A stretch of 60,433 nt of DNA from JAVKFY01 sp040223615 (lineage in GTDB: Bacteria > Pseudomonadota > Alphaproteobacteria > GCA-2731375), in NCBI GenBank assembly GCA_040223615.1, contig JAVKFY010000013.1:1-60433 (forward strand), read 5' to 3'. Position 1 is the first letter of the stretch. Every line of letters starts with the position of its first letter. The position numbers were made by a program, and so were the translations under genes. The notes under the pieces are model-generated. The model searched no databases, was not told the origin of the DNA, and saw only the letters and a program-made list of their open reading frames with translations. Below are positions 43,408 through 52,573 of this stretch, piece by piece.

Positions 43408-43410
43408 GAC

Positions 43411-44907
43411 CTACCGCGCGGTGATCCGGCCATCGACCTTCGGCGCCACCTGGCCGAGCTGGGCGATGTAGTCCATCACCTGCGCCGCCATCAGCCGGCC
43501 GCCATCGGCGTCGATCAGCACCTTGGCGTCCTTGAACACGTCGTAGCCGTCGCCGCCGCGGGCGATGTAGTCGTTGGTCGCCAGCGTATAGACGCGCGCG
43601 TCGTCCAGCGGTGCGTTGCCGACCGAGACGGCGACCACCCGGGCGCCGGGGGCCGCCTTCGGATTCCAGGTGACCGTCAATCCGGAGACCTGCGGGAACC
43701 GGCCGGCACCGTCCTCGGCCTGGCTGAACCCGTGCTCCAGCGCCTGGCGTAGCGCCGCGCCGGTCAGCTCCAGCTTCATCGTGCGGTTGCCGAACGGCAG
43801 CTCGGTGAGGATGTCGCGCCGGGTCAGCGTGTGGCCGGGATCGTAGATCCGGTTGCCGCGAATACCGCCGCTGTTGGTCAGCGCCACGTCGGCGTCGACC
43901 GCGATGCGCATGGCATCGGCGATGACGTTGCCGATTGCCGCCTCGGTGCTGCGGATGGTGGCGCGGCGGCTGTCGAGCTCGGTCTCGGTGACGCCCAGCG
44001 GCTGGTCCAGCTCCTTGCTCAGGTCGTCCTCGTAGCGCTTGACCATTGCCGCTACGTCGGGGTCCGGCGTGACGTGGTCGGTGCGCACGAAGCGCACGTC
44101 GGGCTGCCACGCGAAGCGCTTGCGGCCCCGGCTCTCGACCGTGCGCAGGTCGATGTCGAGAACGGCGACGTAGCTTGCCTGGCTGCTCGCCTGCGCGATC
44201 AGGCCGGCGCCGTCATAGTCGGCATGGAGCAGGTGGTCGTGGCCGGCCAGCACGATATCGACGCCGATCTTCTCGTGCAGCAGCGCCTGGTCGCGGCCCA
44301 GCGGCAGGTGCGCCAGCGCGATCACCAGGTCAGCGCCGGCATCGCGCAGCGCCGAAGCCAGCGTGCGCGCGGTGTCGATCTCGTCGGCGAAGGTCACCGT
44401 CGGGCCGGGGCTGGCCAGGAAGGCGGTGTCCGGCGTCACCAGCCCGACGATGCCGACCTTGTACGCGCCGACAGTGACCATGTGTGTATCCACGGTATGC
44501 GGCAGCGGCGCGCCGTTGCGCCGCACGTTGCCGGCGAGCTGGACGTAGTTGGCTTCCGCCAGCCGCTGTTCCAGCACGTCGGGGCCAAAGTCGAACTCGT
44601 GGTTGCCGAGCACCATCACGTCCAGGCCGATGGCGTTCATCAGCGCCACCATGTGCGCGCCCCGGTCGAAGCCGGACAGCAGCGACGGCGAGATCATGTC
44701 GCCGCCGTGGGTGACCAGCAGGTGTTCGGCGCGCGCACGCTCCGCCTTCACCACCGCCGCCAGCCGGGCGGTGCCGCCGGCGCCGCGCACCTCGCTCATC
44801 TGGTCGATGTCGTTGACGTGCACGATGGTCAGCTTGGCATCGGCCAGCGCGAAGCTGGCGAACAGCGTCAGGCCGGCGACGGCCGGCAGCAGCAAGCGGC
44901 GCAACAT
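43411..44907 (-). CDS. 5'-nucleotidase/UshA-family periplasmic metallophosphatase
   Basis: A 498-residue exported enzyme: signal peptide (about 1-22), a calcineurin-like catalytic domain with HVNDIDQM, GGDMISPS, GNHEFDFG, ALAHLP and GHDH, then the C-terminal 5'-nucleotidase substrate domain with ALTNSGGIRG and YTLATNDYIARGGDGY. The first motif has Asp where UshA has His (NDxH), a variant known in the family. It would strip phosphate from extracytoplasmic nucleotides. AAGGGG precedes the ATG by eight bases. It is 29 bp after the enolase-superfamily gene, so they may be one operon. Confidence 0.92.
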   Translation of the reverse strand: MLRRLLLPAVAGLTLFASFALADAKLTIVHVNDIDQMSEVRGAGGTARLAAVVKAERARAEHLLVTHGGDMISPSLLSGFDRGAHMVALMNAIGLDVMVLGNHEFDFGPDVLEQRLAEANYVQLAGNVRRNGAPLPHTVDTHMVTVGAYKVGIVGLVTPDTAFLASPGPTVTFADEIDTARTLASALRDAGADLVIALAHLPLGRDQALLHEKIGVDIVLAGHDHLLHADYDGAGLIAQASSQASYVAVLDIDLRTVESRGRKRFAWQPDVRFVRTDHVTPDPDVAAMVKRYEDDLSKELDQPLGVTETELDSRRATIRSTEAAIGNVIADAMRIAVDADVALTNSGGIRGNRIYDPGHTLTRRDILTELPFGNRTMKLELTGAALRQALEHGFSQAEDGAGRFPQVSGLTVTWNPKAAPGARVVAVSVGNAPLDDARVYTLATNDYIARGGDGYDVFKDAKVLIDADGGRLMAAQVMDYIAQLGQVAPKVDGRITAR

Positions 44908-44936
44908 GGTGTGGTTCCCCTTCGTGGATCGCCGGC

Positions 44937-46028
44937 TCAGGCGTCGGCGACGCGATAGTCCTTGATCACGTTCGGATCGGGATCGATGCCCAGGCCCGGT
45001 CCATCCGGCACCGTGAAGCTGCCGGCCACCGGGTTCACCGCGTCGCCGAAATACTGCGCTTCCGGCTCGACGTAGAGCCGCTCCACCAGGCTGCCGTGCG
45101 GCAGCGACGCCATCAGGTGCAGCGTGGCCAGGAAGCCGGGTCCGAAATACGGCGCGTGCGGCACGATCGTCGATGGTCCGTGCTCGGCCAGGGCGATGAT
45201 CTTGCGAAATTCGCTGACGCCGCCGACCTTGGTCACCGACGGTTGCGCGTAGGTCACCGCGCCGGACCGGAACATCGCCGCGAACTCGAACGACGTGCAG
45301 GCATTCTCGCCGGCCGCCAGCGGCACGCCGCCGGCCGCCTGCACCCGGGCCAGGGCGGCGAAGTCCTCCGGCGGGAACACCGGCTCTTCCAGCCAGTACA
45401 GGTTCAGCGGCTTGAAGCGCCTGGCCATCGCCAGCGCCTCGCGCTCGGTCCACGGGCAGTTGGTGTCGACCATCAGCGCCATGTCGTCGCCGCCGGCCTC
45501 GCGCGCCGCCTTCGCCGTCTCGTAGGTGACCTCGTGCAGCTTGACGTAGCGGTAGCCCGCGTTGACCGCCGCGCTGACCCGCTCGGCCACCACCTCGGGC
45601 TCGTCGTAGCGCGCGAAACTGGCATAGGACGCGAAGGTGCGGTCGGTCGAGCCGCCCAGCAGGCGTGCCAGCGGCTGGCCGGCGGCCTTGCCGGCCAGGT
45701 CCCACAGCGCGATGTCGACACCGGAAATCGCGAAGGTGGTGATGCCGTAGCGGCCCAGCAGGTGGGTCTTCTGCTGCAGCTCGTAGCTCAAGCGGGCGAT
45801 GTCGGTGGCGTCGCGCCCGATCAGCAGCGGCGCGATGATGTGGTCGACCGCGGCCTTGGTGGCCCGCGCGGCGTGATAGCCGAAGGCGTCGCCCCAGCCG
45901 ACCAGGCCGTCGTCGGTTTCGATCCGCACCAGAACCGTGTTCAGGTGGGTCCAGTCCGGCCAGCCGCGGGTCGGTCCGGTCTCGTAGGGGATCGAGACCA
46001 GGATGGTTTCAACAGAGGCGATGCGCAT
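44937..46028 (-). CDS. mandelate racemase/muconate lactonizing enzyme-family protein
   Basis: A 363-residue enolase-superfamily enzyme. The capping domain is residues 1-120; in the barrel, YVKLHE supplies the KxH-type base, VDTNCPW the first metal Asp, WLEEPV the Glu and AAGENA the third ligand, and VPHAPYFGPG has the catalytic histidine region. This is a sugar-acid dehydratase or racemase type by motif set, but substrate cannot be named. GAGGG precedes the ATG at 46028. A TTAACCAT site lies 29 bp upstream. A second member of the superfamily is at 49541-50626. Confidence 0.9.
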   Translation of the reverse strand: MRIASVETILVSIPYETGPTRGWPDWTHLNTVLVRIETDDGLVGWGDAFGYHAARATKAAVDHIIAPLLIGRDATDIARLSYELQQKTHLLGRYGITTFAISGVDIALWDLAGKAAGQPLARLLGGSTDRTFASYASFARYDEPEVVAERVSAAVNAGYRYVKLHEVTYETAKAAREAGGDDMALMVDTNCPWTEREALAMARRFKPLNLYWLEEPVFPPEDFAALARVQAAGGVPLAAGENACTSFEFAAMFRSGAVTYAQPSVTKVGGVSEFRKIIALAEHGPSTIVPHAPYFGPGFLATLHLMASLPHGSLVERLYVEPEAQYFGDAVNPVAGSFTVPDGPGLGIDPDPNVIKDYRVADA

Positions 46029-46056
46029 ATTCCCTCACCGTTATGGTTTCCGGATG

Positions 46057-46064
46057 TTAACCAT
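46057..46064 (+). promoter_or_regulatory. CtrA-like half-site TTAACCAT between enolase-family and kinase genes
   Basis: TTAACCAT lies in the 138-bp divergent gap, 29 bp before the enolase-family ATG and 103 bp before the PAS-kinase ATG, within the only AT-rich patch of the region (46040-46090). Confidence 0.4.
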
Positions 46065-46166
46065 TTCATCATAACATTTGAGCGATTCAATCAGCGATGG
46101 CGTGCCGGTGCCGACCGTCGGCGACCGGCCCGCCCGCAAAGGGCTGTCTTGACTGACCTTGCCGCC

Positions 46167-48035
46167 ATGCCGCTGACCGAATTGTCGGTCACCCCTGACG
46201 TTCCCTACGGCTACTACCGTTGCGCCGAGGATGGCCGCCTGCTCGCCGCGAACGCGGCCTTCGCGCATCTGATGGGCTACGATTCGGTCGAACGCCTGCT
46301 GGCGCAGGAGATCAATCTCGATCGTGCCTGGTATATTGATCCGGCGCAGTCCGCTGCGCTGCGGCTTGATCTGCAGCGCCGCGACAAGGTTCTCGACCGG
46401 ATCGTCGAGGTGCATCGCCTGGCGCGCGGCGACCGGTTGTGGGTCGCCGAGGACGTGCTGCGGCGCCCGGCGCCGGACGGCGGCCACGTCATCGAAGGCT
46501 TCGTGCGCGACGTCAGCCAGCAGCGGTCGGAAACCCAGCGCCTGCGGCGCCAGGCCGAGCGTTTCCGCGCCTTCGACGGGCTACTGGAGGCCTGGTACTG
46601 GGAGACCGACCAGAATCACCGCTACACCTACGTCTCGCCGTCGGCCGAGCGCATTGTGGCCTTGCCGCGCCAACGCTATCTCGGCGCCAGCCCCTGGGAC
46701 CTGTCGCCCGACCCGGACGAGGCGGTGTGGACCGCCTATCGCCGCGACGTCGAGGCGCGTCGCGGCTTCGTCGATTTCCGCCACCGCGGCGCCGACGGTG
46801 CGGCGCTGGTCTCCACCGGCCAGCCGATGTACGACGACGACGGCGGCTTCGTCGGCTATCGCGGCAGCACCCGGCCGGCGCATCACACCGCGACCGGCGC
46901 CGATAGCGGCGCGGCGGCCGGCGGCGCGCAACCGGTGGCCGAGATGGTCGCCGGCTCGACCATCGCCATGATGGTGCATCGCGGCGGCCCAGTGCTGCAC
47001 GCCAACCATGCGCTGGCCGAGCTGCTCGGCTATGCCAACGCCGCCGAACTGCTGGCCAACAACACCAACATCTTCGACCTGTTCGCGCCGGAGGAACGCG
47101 ACCGGCTGCGCGAGTTCATGCAGCGTCGCCTGCACGGCCAGCCGGTGCCGCCGCGCTACGAGACCCGCATGCGGCATGCCGACGGCGCCGAGGTCTGGGT
47201 CATCTCGATCGCCTCGGTGCTGCCGTGGCGTGGCGAGCCGGCGGTGCTGGCGGCGATGGTCGACATCACCTCATACAAGCTCGGCGAGAACGAGATGCGC
47301 GCCGCCATCGCCGAGGCGGAGCGCGCCAGCCGCGCCAAGTCGGACTTCCTGGCGGCGATGAGCCACGAGCTGCGCACCCCGCTGAACGCCATCATGGGTT
47401 TCTCGGAGGTGATCGAGAACGAGCTGCTCGGCCCGGTCGGCACCGCGCTCTATCGCGACTATGCCGGCGACATCCACAACAGTGGCCGGCACCTGCTGTC
47501 GTTGATCTCCGACCTGCTGGACATCGCCCGCATCGAGGCCGGCCGGCTGGAGCTGCACGAGGAGCATATCGTCGTGGCCGAGTTGATCGAGGAGGTGGTC
47601 AACCTGGTGCGCAAGGATGCCGACGCCAAGGGCGTCAACCTGAACCACGTGCTCGGCCAGGGCCTGCCGCTGCTCTACGCCGACCACCGCGCCTCGCGTC
47701 AGATGCTGCTGAACCTGCTGGCCAATGCGATCAAGTTCACGCCGTCGGGCGGCGACGTGCGCCTGGCGGCGATCTTCGACGACACCAGCCTGCAGTTCGA
47801 AGTGCGCGATACCGGCGTCGGCGTGGCGCCGGAGGAACTGCCGAAGATTCTCACGCTGTTCGGCCAGGCGGAGAATTCCCGCGTTGCCAAGGAGGGCACC
47901 GGCCTCGGCCTGCCGATCACCAAGTCGCTGATAGAGCAGCATGGCGGCCGGCTCGACATCGACACCGCGCGCGGCCGCGGCATGCGCGCCACCCTGGTGT
48001 TCCCGATCGACCGCCTGCGGCGCGCCGCGCTCTGA
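46167..48035 (+). CDS. cytosolic PAS-domain sensor histidine kinase
   Basis: A 622-residue hybrid-free kinase with three PAS domains (about 10-120, 130-240 and 255-375), a HisKA dimerisation domain with phospho-acceptor His400 in AMSHELRTPLNAIMGFSE, and a HATPase_c domain with N-box NLLANAIKFTP (about 516-526), G1 DTGVGV (548-553) and G2 GTGLGLPITK (577-586). No membrane helix, so it senses an internal signal. The HisKA sequence with IENELLGPVG and YRDYAGDIHNSGRHLL is like the PleC/DivJ group of alphaproteobacteria. A TTG at 46149 could add six residues. No cognate regulator gene is adjacent. Confidence 0.93.
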   Translation: MPLTELSVTPDVPYGYYRCAEDGRLLAANAAFAHLMGYDSVERLLAQEINLDRAWYIDPAQSAALRLDLQRRDKVLDRIVEVHRLARGDRLWVAEDVLRRPAPDGGHVIEGFVRDVSQQRSETQRLRRQAERFRAFDGLLEAWYWETDQNHRYTYVSPSAERIVALPRQRYLGASPWDLSPDPDEAVWTAYRRDVEARRGFVDFRHRGADGAALVSTGQPMYDDDGGFVGYRGSTRPAHHTATGADSGAAAGGAQPVAEMVAGSTIAMMVHRGGPVLHANHALAELLGYANAAELLANNTNIFDLFAPEERDRLREFMQRRLHGQPVPPRYETRMRHADGAEVWVISIASVLPWRGEPAVLAAMVDITSYKLGENEMRAAIAEAERASRAKSDFLAAMSHELRTPLNAIMGFSEVIENELLGPVGTALYRDYAGDIHNSGRHLLSLISDLLDIARIEAGRLELHEEHIVVAELIEEVVNLVRKDADAKGVNLNHVLGQGLPLLYADHRASRQMLLNLLANAIKFTPSGGDVRLAAIFDDTSLQFEVRDTGVGVAPEELPKILTLFGQAENSRVAKEGTGLGLPITKSLIEQHGGRLDIDTARGRGMRATLVFPIDRLRRAAL

Positions 48036-48036
48036 C

Positions 48037-48663
48037 ATGGCCGGCCCGGGCACGGCGACCGTTCAGTTCTGGTACGACTTCCCCAGCCCCTACGCCTACC
48101 TCGCGGCAATGCGGATCGAAGCGCTGGCCGATGCCGCCGGCGTCGAGGTGATCTGGCGCCCCTTCCTGCTCGGTCCGGTGCTGGAGCAGCGGGTGGAGAA
48201 ACCGTCGCCATTCCAGAATGCGGAGCCGGCGCAGGCCCGCTACCGTCGCCGTGACGTGGAACGGCTGGCGGCCGAGTACGGCTTGCCGCTGACCTGGCCG
48301 TCGAACTACCCGCGCTTCAGCCTGCTGGCCTCGCGCGTCGCGGTGGTCGCGGCGGCCGAGAGCTGGGCGGCGCCGTTCAGCCGCGCCGTGTTCCACGCCA
48401 ACTTCGCGCAGGACCGCGACATCGCCTCGGCCGAGGTGGTGACGGAGATCCTGACCGACCTGGGCCGCGACGCCGCCGCGCTCATCGAACGGGCGCAGAG
48501 CCCGGAGAACAAGGCCGCGTTGCGCGCCGCCGTCGAAGAAGCGCTCGGCCACGGCATCTTCGGCGCTCCGAGCCTGCTGGTCGGGACCGAGCTGTTCTGG
48601 GGCAACGATCGCCTCGACCAGGCACTTGCCTGGGCGGCGCGGGCGAACCGAGCCGCTACTTGA
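48037..48663 (+). CDS. 2-hydroxychromene-2-carboxylate isomerase-like DsbA-fold protein (second copy)
   Basis: A 208-residue DsbA/kappa-GST-fold protein with FWYDFPSPYAYLA (Ser17 as glutathione-site residue) and the C-terminal signature GIFGAPSLLVGTELFWGNDRLD. It is a homologue of the protein at 138-722 but longer in the helical insert. The ATG at 48037 is one base after the kinase stop, so translation is probably coupled. The gene overlaps the convergent ppk2 by eight bases at their 3' ends. Confidence 0.87.
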   Translation: MAGPGTATVQFWYDFPSPYAYLAAMRIEALADAAGVEVIWRPFLLGPVLEQRVEKPSPFQNAEPAQARYRRRDVERLAAEYGLPLTWPSNYPRFSLLASRVAVVAAAESWAAPFSRAVFHANFAQDRDIASAEVVTEILTDLGRDAAALIERAQSPENKAALRAAVEEALGHGIFGAPSLLVGTELFWGNDRLDQALAWAARANRAAT

Positions 48664-49486
48664 TGCCGAGCAGGCCGGGGCCGCCGAGGATCTTCGGGTC
48701 CGGCGCCTTGATCGTGTCGAGGTCGCGCCCGGAATAGGGCAACGAGCGCAGCAGGTGGCGGAACACGTTGATCCGGCCGCGCCGCTTGTCCTTGGTCAGC
48801 ACCACCGTCCACGGCGCCGGCTCGGTGTTGGTGGCGCGCAGCATGTCGTTGCGCGCCTTGGTATATTCCTCGTACAGGTCGGTCGAGCGCAGGTCGATCG
48901 GCGACAGCTTCCAGTGTTTCAGACGGTCCTCGGAGCGCGCCAGCACCCGCTTGCGCTGCTCCTTCTTGTCGATCGACAGGAAGAACTTGAACAGCCGGAT
49001 GCCGTCGTCGACCCACATGCGCTCAAGCTGCGGCACCTGGGCCATGAACTGCTCGAACTGACGCTGGTTGGCGAAACCCATGACCCGCTCGACGCCGGCC
49101 CGGTTGTACCACGAGCGGTCGAAGAAAATGATCTCGCCCTTGGCCGGCAAGTGCTTGACGTAGCGCTGGAAATACCATTGGCCGCGCTCCACGTCGGAGG
49201 GCTTGTCGAGCGCGATGACATGCGCGCCGCGCGGGTTCAGGTGTTCCACCAGTCGCTTGATGGTGCCGCCCTTGCCGGCGCCGTCGCGGCCCTCGAACAC
49301 CAGCACCAGGCGCTCGCCGCGCTCCTTCACCCAGGCCTGCAGGCGCAGCATCTCGACCTGCAGCGAGCCCAGCTCGTCCTCATACTCCGCGCGCGGCATG
49401 CGCCGCTTGTAGGGATAGTCGACGCGCTTCGTCTTGCGGCCGTTCTTCAAGGCGACGACGTTGGCGCTGCTCTGGCTTTTCGGCAT
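48656..49486 (-). CDS. ppk2: polyphosphate kinase 2
   Basis: A 276-residue class I PPK2. Walker A is FEGRDGAGKGGTIKR near residue 64, Walker B region IIFFDRSWYNRAGVERVMG near 117, and the lid QWYFQRYVKHLPAKGE between. PPK2 transfers phosphate between polyphosphate and nucleotides (commonly GDP or ADP). The lysine-rich N-terminus is usual for the family. It converges on the isomerase gene. With AMP nucleosidase and the 5'-nucleotidase it adds to the nucleotide/phosphate theme of this half. Confidence 0.95.
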   Translation of the reverse strand: MPKSQSSANVVALKNGRKTKRVDYPYKRRMPRAEYEDELGSLQVEMLRLQAWVKERGERLVLVFEGRDGAGKGGTIKRLVEHLNPRGAHVIALDKPSDVERGQWYFQRYVKHLPAKGEIIFFDRSWYNRAGVERVMGFANQRQFEQFMAQVPQLERMWVDDGIRLFKFFLSIDKKEQRKRVLARSEDRLKHWKLSPIDLRSTDLYEEYTKARNDMLRATNTEPAPWTVVLTKDKRRGRINVFRHLLRSLPYSGRDLDTIKAPDPKILGGPGLLGIK

Positions 49487-49540
49487 GGTCCGGCTCCTTC
49501 GGCGGCGACCGGCGATTCTAGCAGGCGAATTGGCGGTAAC

Positions 49541-50626
49541 CTAGTCGATGCCCAGTCTATCGACCGCGCCTTGATCGAAGGTGAACCCCAGGCCCGGCCG
49601 GTCCGGGATCAGCAGGTCGCCGTCGGCCATCTCCATCTGCTCGTTGTACAGCGCGGTGAACCACGGCATGTGCTCGGTCACCGGACAGTGCGCGATCGCG
49701 CCGCAGAGCTGCAGGCTGTACTCGGTGAACACGTGCGGCGAGACCGGCAGGTCGTAGGCCGAGGCCATCGCGGCGACGCGCATGAACTCGGTGATGCCGC
49801 CGACCCGCTGCAGGTCGGGCATCAGCACGTAGGCGCTTTTCCGTTCGATCATGTCGCGGAAGCCGTAGCGCGCATACTCGGTCTCGCCCGAGGCGACCGG
49901 CATCGGCACCGCGGCGGCGACCTCGGCCGAGCCGGCCAGGTCGTAGGCCTGCACCGGCTCCTCGAACCACGCCAGGTTGGCCGGTTCGAGTGCCCGGCCG
50001 AGCGCGATGGCGTGGCTCACGGTCAGGCCCTGGTTGGCGTCCGACATGAGCTGCACGTCCGGGCCGATGACCTCGCGGATGGCCAGCGCGCGTTCCACGT
50101 CGTCGGCGATGCGCTTGCTGCCCAGGCGCATCTTCATCGCCCGGAAGCCCTGGTCGAGAAACGACTGCGCCTCCTGCTGCAACGCGTCGATCGAGCGCGA
50201 CAGCCACAGCCCGCCGCTGGCATAGGCCGGTATCCGGTCGCGGGCCCGGCCCAGCAGCGCCGCGACCGACAGGCCGGTGTCCTTGCCGGCCAGGTCCCAC
50301 AGCGCGGTGTCGATGGCGGCGATGGCGAACAGGCTGACGCCCTTGTGGCCGACGAAGTTGATGTCGGACCACATGTCGTTCCACACCGCGGTCCGGTCGC
50401 TGGCCTGGCGTCCGACCACGACCGGCGCCAGGGTCCGGACCATCGCGTCCAGCACCGCCAGGCGGCCGGTGTTAAGCGTGAACAGCAGCGCCTCGCCGCT
50501 CACCCCGTCCGTGCCATCGAGCCAGACCAGCAGGCAGCCGATCTTCTCGATCCGGTGGATCGAGGTGCTGAGCGGCTCGGGCAGGGGCAGCGCGATGGCC
50601 TTGGTGCGCAAGCCGGTGACCTTCAT
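49541..50626 (-). CDS. mandelate racemase/muconate lactonizing enzyme-family protein (second)
   Basis: A 361-residue enolase-superfamily enzyme: AMKMRLG gives the KxR variant of the base motif, SDANQG the metal Asp, WFEEPV and ASGETE the two Glu ligands, and VSPHVFTE the catalytic His. The set resembles the group with L-talarate/galactarate-type and related dehydratases, but substrate is not certain. Its ATG overlaps the rhomboid protease stop by four bases (50623-50626), so the two are coupled. It differs from the enzyme at 44937 in the base motif (KxR versus KxH). Confidence 0.9.
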   Translation of the reverse strand: MKVTGLRTKAIALPLPEPLSTSIHRIEKIGCLLVWLDGTDGVSGEALLFTLNTGRLAVLDAMVRTLAPVVVGRQASDRTAVWNDMWSDINFVGHKGVSLFAIAAIDTALWDLAGKDTGLSVAALLGRARDRIPAYASGGLWLSRSIDALQQEAQSFLDQGFRAMKMRLGSKRIADDVERALAIREVIGPDVQLMSDANQGLTVSHAIALGRALEPANLAWFEEPVQAYDLAGSAEVAAAVPMPVASGETEYARYGFRDMIERKSAYVLMPDLQRVGGITEFMRVAAMASAYDLPVSPHVFTEYSLQLCGAIAHCPVTEHMPWFTALYNEQMEMADGDLLIPDRPGLGFTFDQGAVDRLGID

Positions 50627-51351
50627 GTCGGCCCTCCTGATGCTGGTCCTGATGCGTTCTTCTCGAACAGCGCGAACAATAGCAGGCCGGCGAAGAAGCC
50701 GCCGAGATGCGCCTCCCACGCGATCGCCCGGACCTCGCCGAAGCTGCCGAAGCCGGTGAAGCCGAAGGCGATGTTGACGAGGACGAAGGACAGCACCAGC
50801 AGCCACGGGCCGACCAGGCGTCCCGGTGCGTCGGGGTTGCTGCTGCGCAGGCGGAAGCGGGCGAAGCGGATCGAGCCGCCGAACAGGCCGGAAATCGCGC
50901 CCGAGGCACCGACGATCAGCACGATGCCGTCGGTGATCCAGTAGGACAGCGTGCTGGCCACGGCGGCGAAGACGGCGCAGGTCAGATAGAAGGCCAGAAA
51001 GCGGAGCGACCCGAGGCGGCGCTCGACCGGCGTCCCGAAGGCCAGCAGAAACAGCATGTTGATGCCCAGGTGCACCCAATCGCCGTGCAAGAAGGCGTAG
51101 CTCAGTGGCGTCAGCCAGATCATCGCGTCGCCCGGCCAGACCGGCCAGCCGCCGGGGACCACGAACAGGGCCGGGATGAAGCCGAAGTCGAACACCACGT
51201 CGGAGTCGGCGCCATCGCTCAGGCCGAAGCTGCGTCCGGCATGGATCGCGACGTTGACGGCGATCAGGATCAACGTCCAGCGCGTGGTGTTGAATGCCGG
51301 TACGCGGGCCGACGGCGGCGGGGCGGATGGATGCACGGGGGGCTGGCTCAT
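50623..51351 (-). CDS. rhomboid-family intramembrane serine protease
   Basis: A 242-residue protein with about six membrane helices. The catalytic serine is in GASGAISG (Ser150), the histidine in EAHLGGFFAG (His215), and FLHGDWVHLGINML (89-100) supplies the HxxxN oxyanion residues. It cleaves membrane proteins within helices. It is unusual to be coupled to an enolase-superfamily enzyme. Its substrate is unknown. Confidence 0.93.
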   Translation of the reverse strand: MSQPPVHPSAPPPSARVPAFNTTRWTLILIAVNVAIHAGRSFGLSDGADSDVVFDFGFIPALFVVPGGWPVWPGDAMIWLTPLSYAFLHGDWVHLGINMLFLLAFGTPVERRLGSLRFLAFYLTCAVFAAVASTLSYWITDGIVLIVGASGAISGLFGGSIRFARFRLRSSNPDAPGRLVGPWLLVLSFVLVNIAFGFTGFGSFGEVRAIAWEAHLGGFFAGLLLFALFEKNASGPASGGPT

Positions 51352-51697
51352 GCGCCATCGTCGCCAGCAGGCGGGTGCGCGGCGGTCTTGGCGGAAATGC
51401 CGTACGGCAGGCGGATATGCACGGGCGCGGTGTCACCGGATGGACAGGATAAGGGGCGGCGAGGGCGACCCTATCGCATTCCGGCGCGGCGCGCCCACAC
51501 CCGCGTGCCGGTGTCGGCCGGCAGGCGCCGATTGTGTTTCGGACGACATTGATATGATCATCACCCTGCGAAATCATTGGCGCGTCGTGCGCGGGCGGTA
51601 TCGGGGATCGCGCGCGCGGTCGACCACTTGAAGCTGTCGCGCTGCGCCTGGCGGCGGACGACGACGACACCTGAACCCCATGCCCGAGGAGAACAGC
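51352..51697. other. intergenic stretch without supported gene
   Basis: Between the divergent rhomboid and dehalogenase genes, 346 bp contain no frame with protein-like composition. A possible -10, TATGAT, lies at 51551-51556 within an AT-rich patch (ATTGATATGATCATCA). I see no other element. Confidence 0.4.
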
Positions 51698-52573
51698 ATG
51701 TTGAGCGCCGAACCGTACGGCACCAAGCAGTTCGCGACGGTGAAGGGCCGCCGCATGGCCTATGTCGAGGCCGGCGAGGGCGACCCCATCGTGTTCCTGC
51801 ACGGTAACCCGACGTCGTCCTACCTGTGGCGCAACGTGATGCCGCACCTTGAGGGGCGTGGCCGGCTGATCGCGCCGGACCTGATCGGCATGGGCGACAG
51901 CGACAAGTTGCCGAACAGCGGACCGGACAGCTACCGCTTCGTTGAGCACCGCGATTATCTGTGGGATCTGCTCGACCAGCTCGACGTGCGCGCGAACGTC
52001 ACCCTGGTGATTCACGACTGGGGCTCGGCGCTGGGCTTCGACTGGGCCAACCAGCACCGCGACGCGATGCGCGGCGTCGCCTACATGGAATCGATCGTCT
52101 GCCCGGCCGAGTGGGAGGACTGGCCCAAGCGCGCCGCGCCGGTGTTCCAGGGCTTCCGGTCGCCGAAGGGCGAGGCGATGGTCCTGGAACAGAACATGTT
52201 CGTGGAGCAGGTGCTGCCCGGCGCGATCCTGCGCGACCTGGGCGAGGCGGAGATGGCTGAGTATCGCCGGCCCTTCGTCGATCCCGGCGAGAGCCGCCGC
52301 CCGACGCTGACCTGGCCGCGCGAAATCCCGATCGGCGGCGAACCGGCCGACGTGACCGAAATCGTGCAGGCCTACGCCGATTGGCTGAAAACCAGCGACA
52401 TGCCGAAGCTGTTCATCGACGCCGACCCAGGCGCGATCCTGCGCGGCCGGCCGCGTGAATTCTGCCGCACCTGGCCGAACCAGACCGAAGTCACCGTCGC
52501 CGGCACGCACTTCATCCAGGAAGATTCGCCCGACGAGATCGGCAAGGCGATCGCCGGCTGGCTGCCGGGCTAG
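51698..52573 (+). CDS. haloalkane dehalogenase (subfamily II, DhaA/LinB-like)
   Basis: A 291-residue alpha/beta hydrolase that replaces halogen by hydroxyl on haloalkanes. The nucleophile is Asp107 in IHDWGSALGFDWA, the catalytic acid Glu131 in MESI, the base His271 in GTHFIQED, and the halide residues Asn37 (HGNPTSSYLW) and Trp108. These positions are each one less than in LinB (Asp108, Glu132, His272, Asn38, Trp109). ATG 51698 has GAGGAG six bases upstream; the ATG at 51680 has none. The stop overlaps that of the convergent hydrolase in CTAG. Confidence 0.93.
   Translation: MLSAEPYGTKQFATVKGRRMAYVEAGEGDPIVFLHGNPTSSYLWRNVMPHLEGRGRLIAPDLIGMGDSDKLPNSGPDSYRFVEHRDYLWDLLDQLDVRANVTLVIHDWGSALGFDWANQHRDAMRGVAYMESIVCPAEWEDWPKRAAPVFQGFRSPKGEAMVLEQNMFVEQVLPGAILRDLGEAEMAEYRRPFVDPGESRRPTLTWPREIPIGGEPADVTEIVQAYADWLKTSDMPKLFIDADPGAILRGRPREFCRTWPNQTEVTVAGTHFIQEDSPDEIGKAIAGWLPG

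Noticed and set aside
52570..52573. IS630 insertion scar at the shared CTAG of two convergent stop codons
   Set aside because: CTAG is the preferred target but no element remnant is present; overlapping stops explain the sequence.
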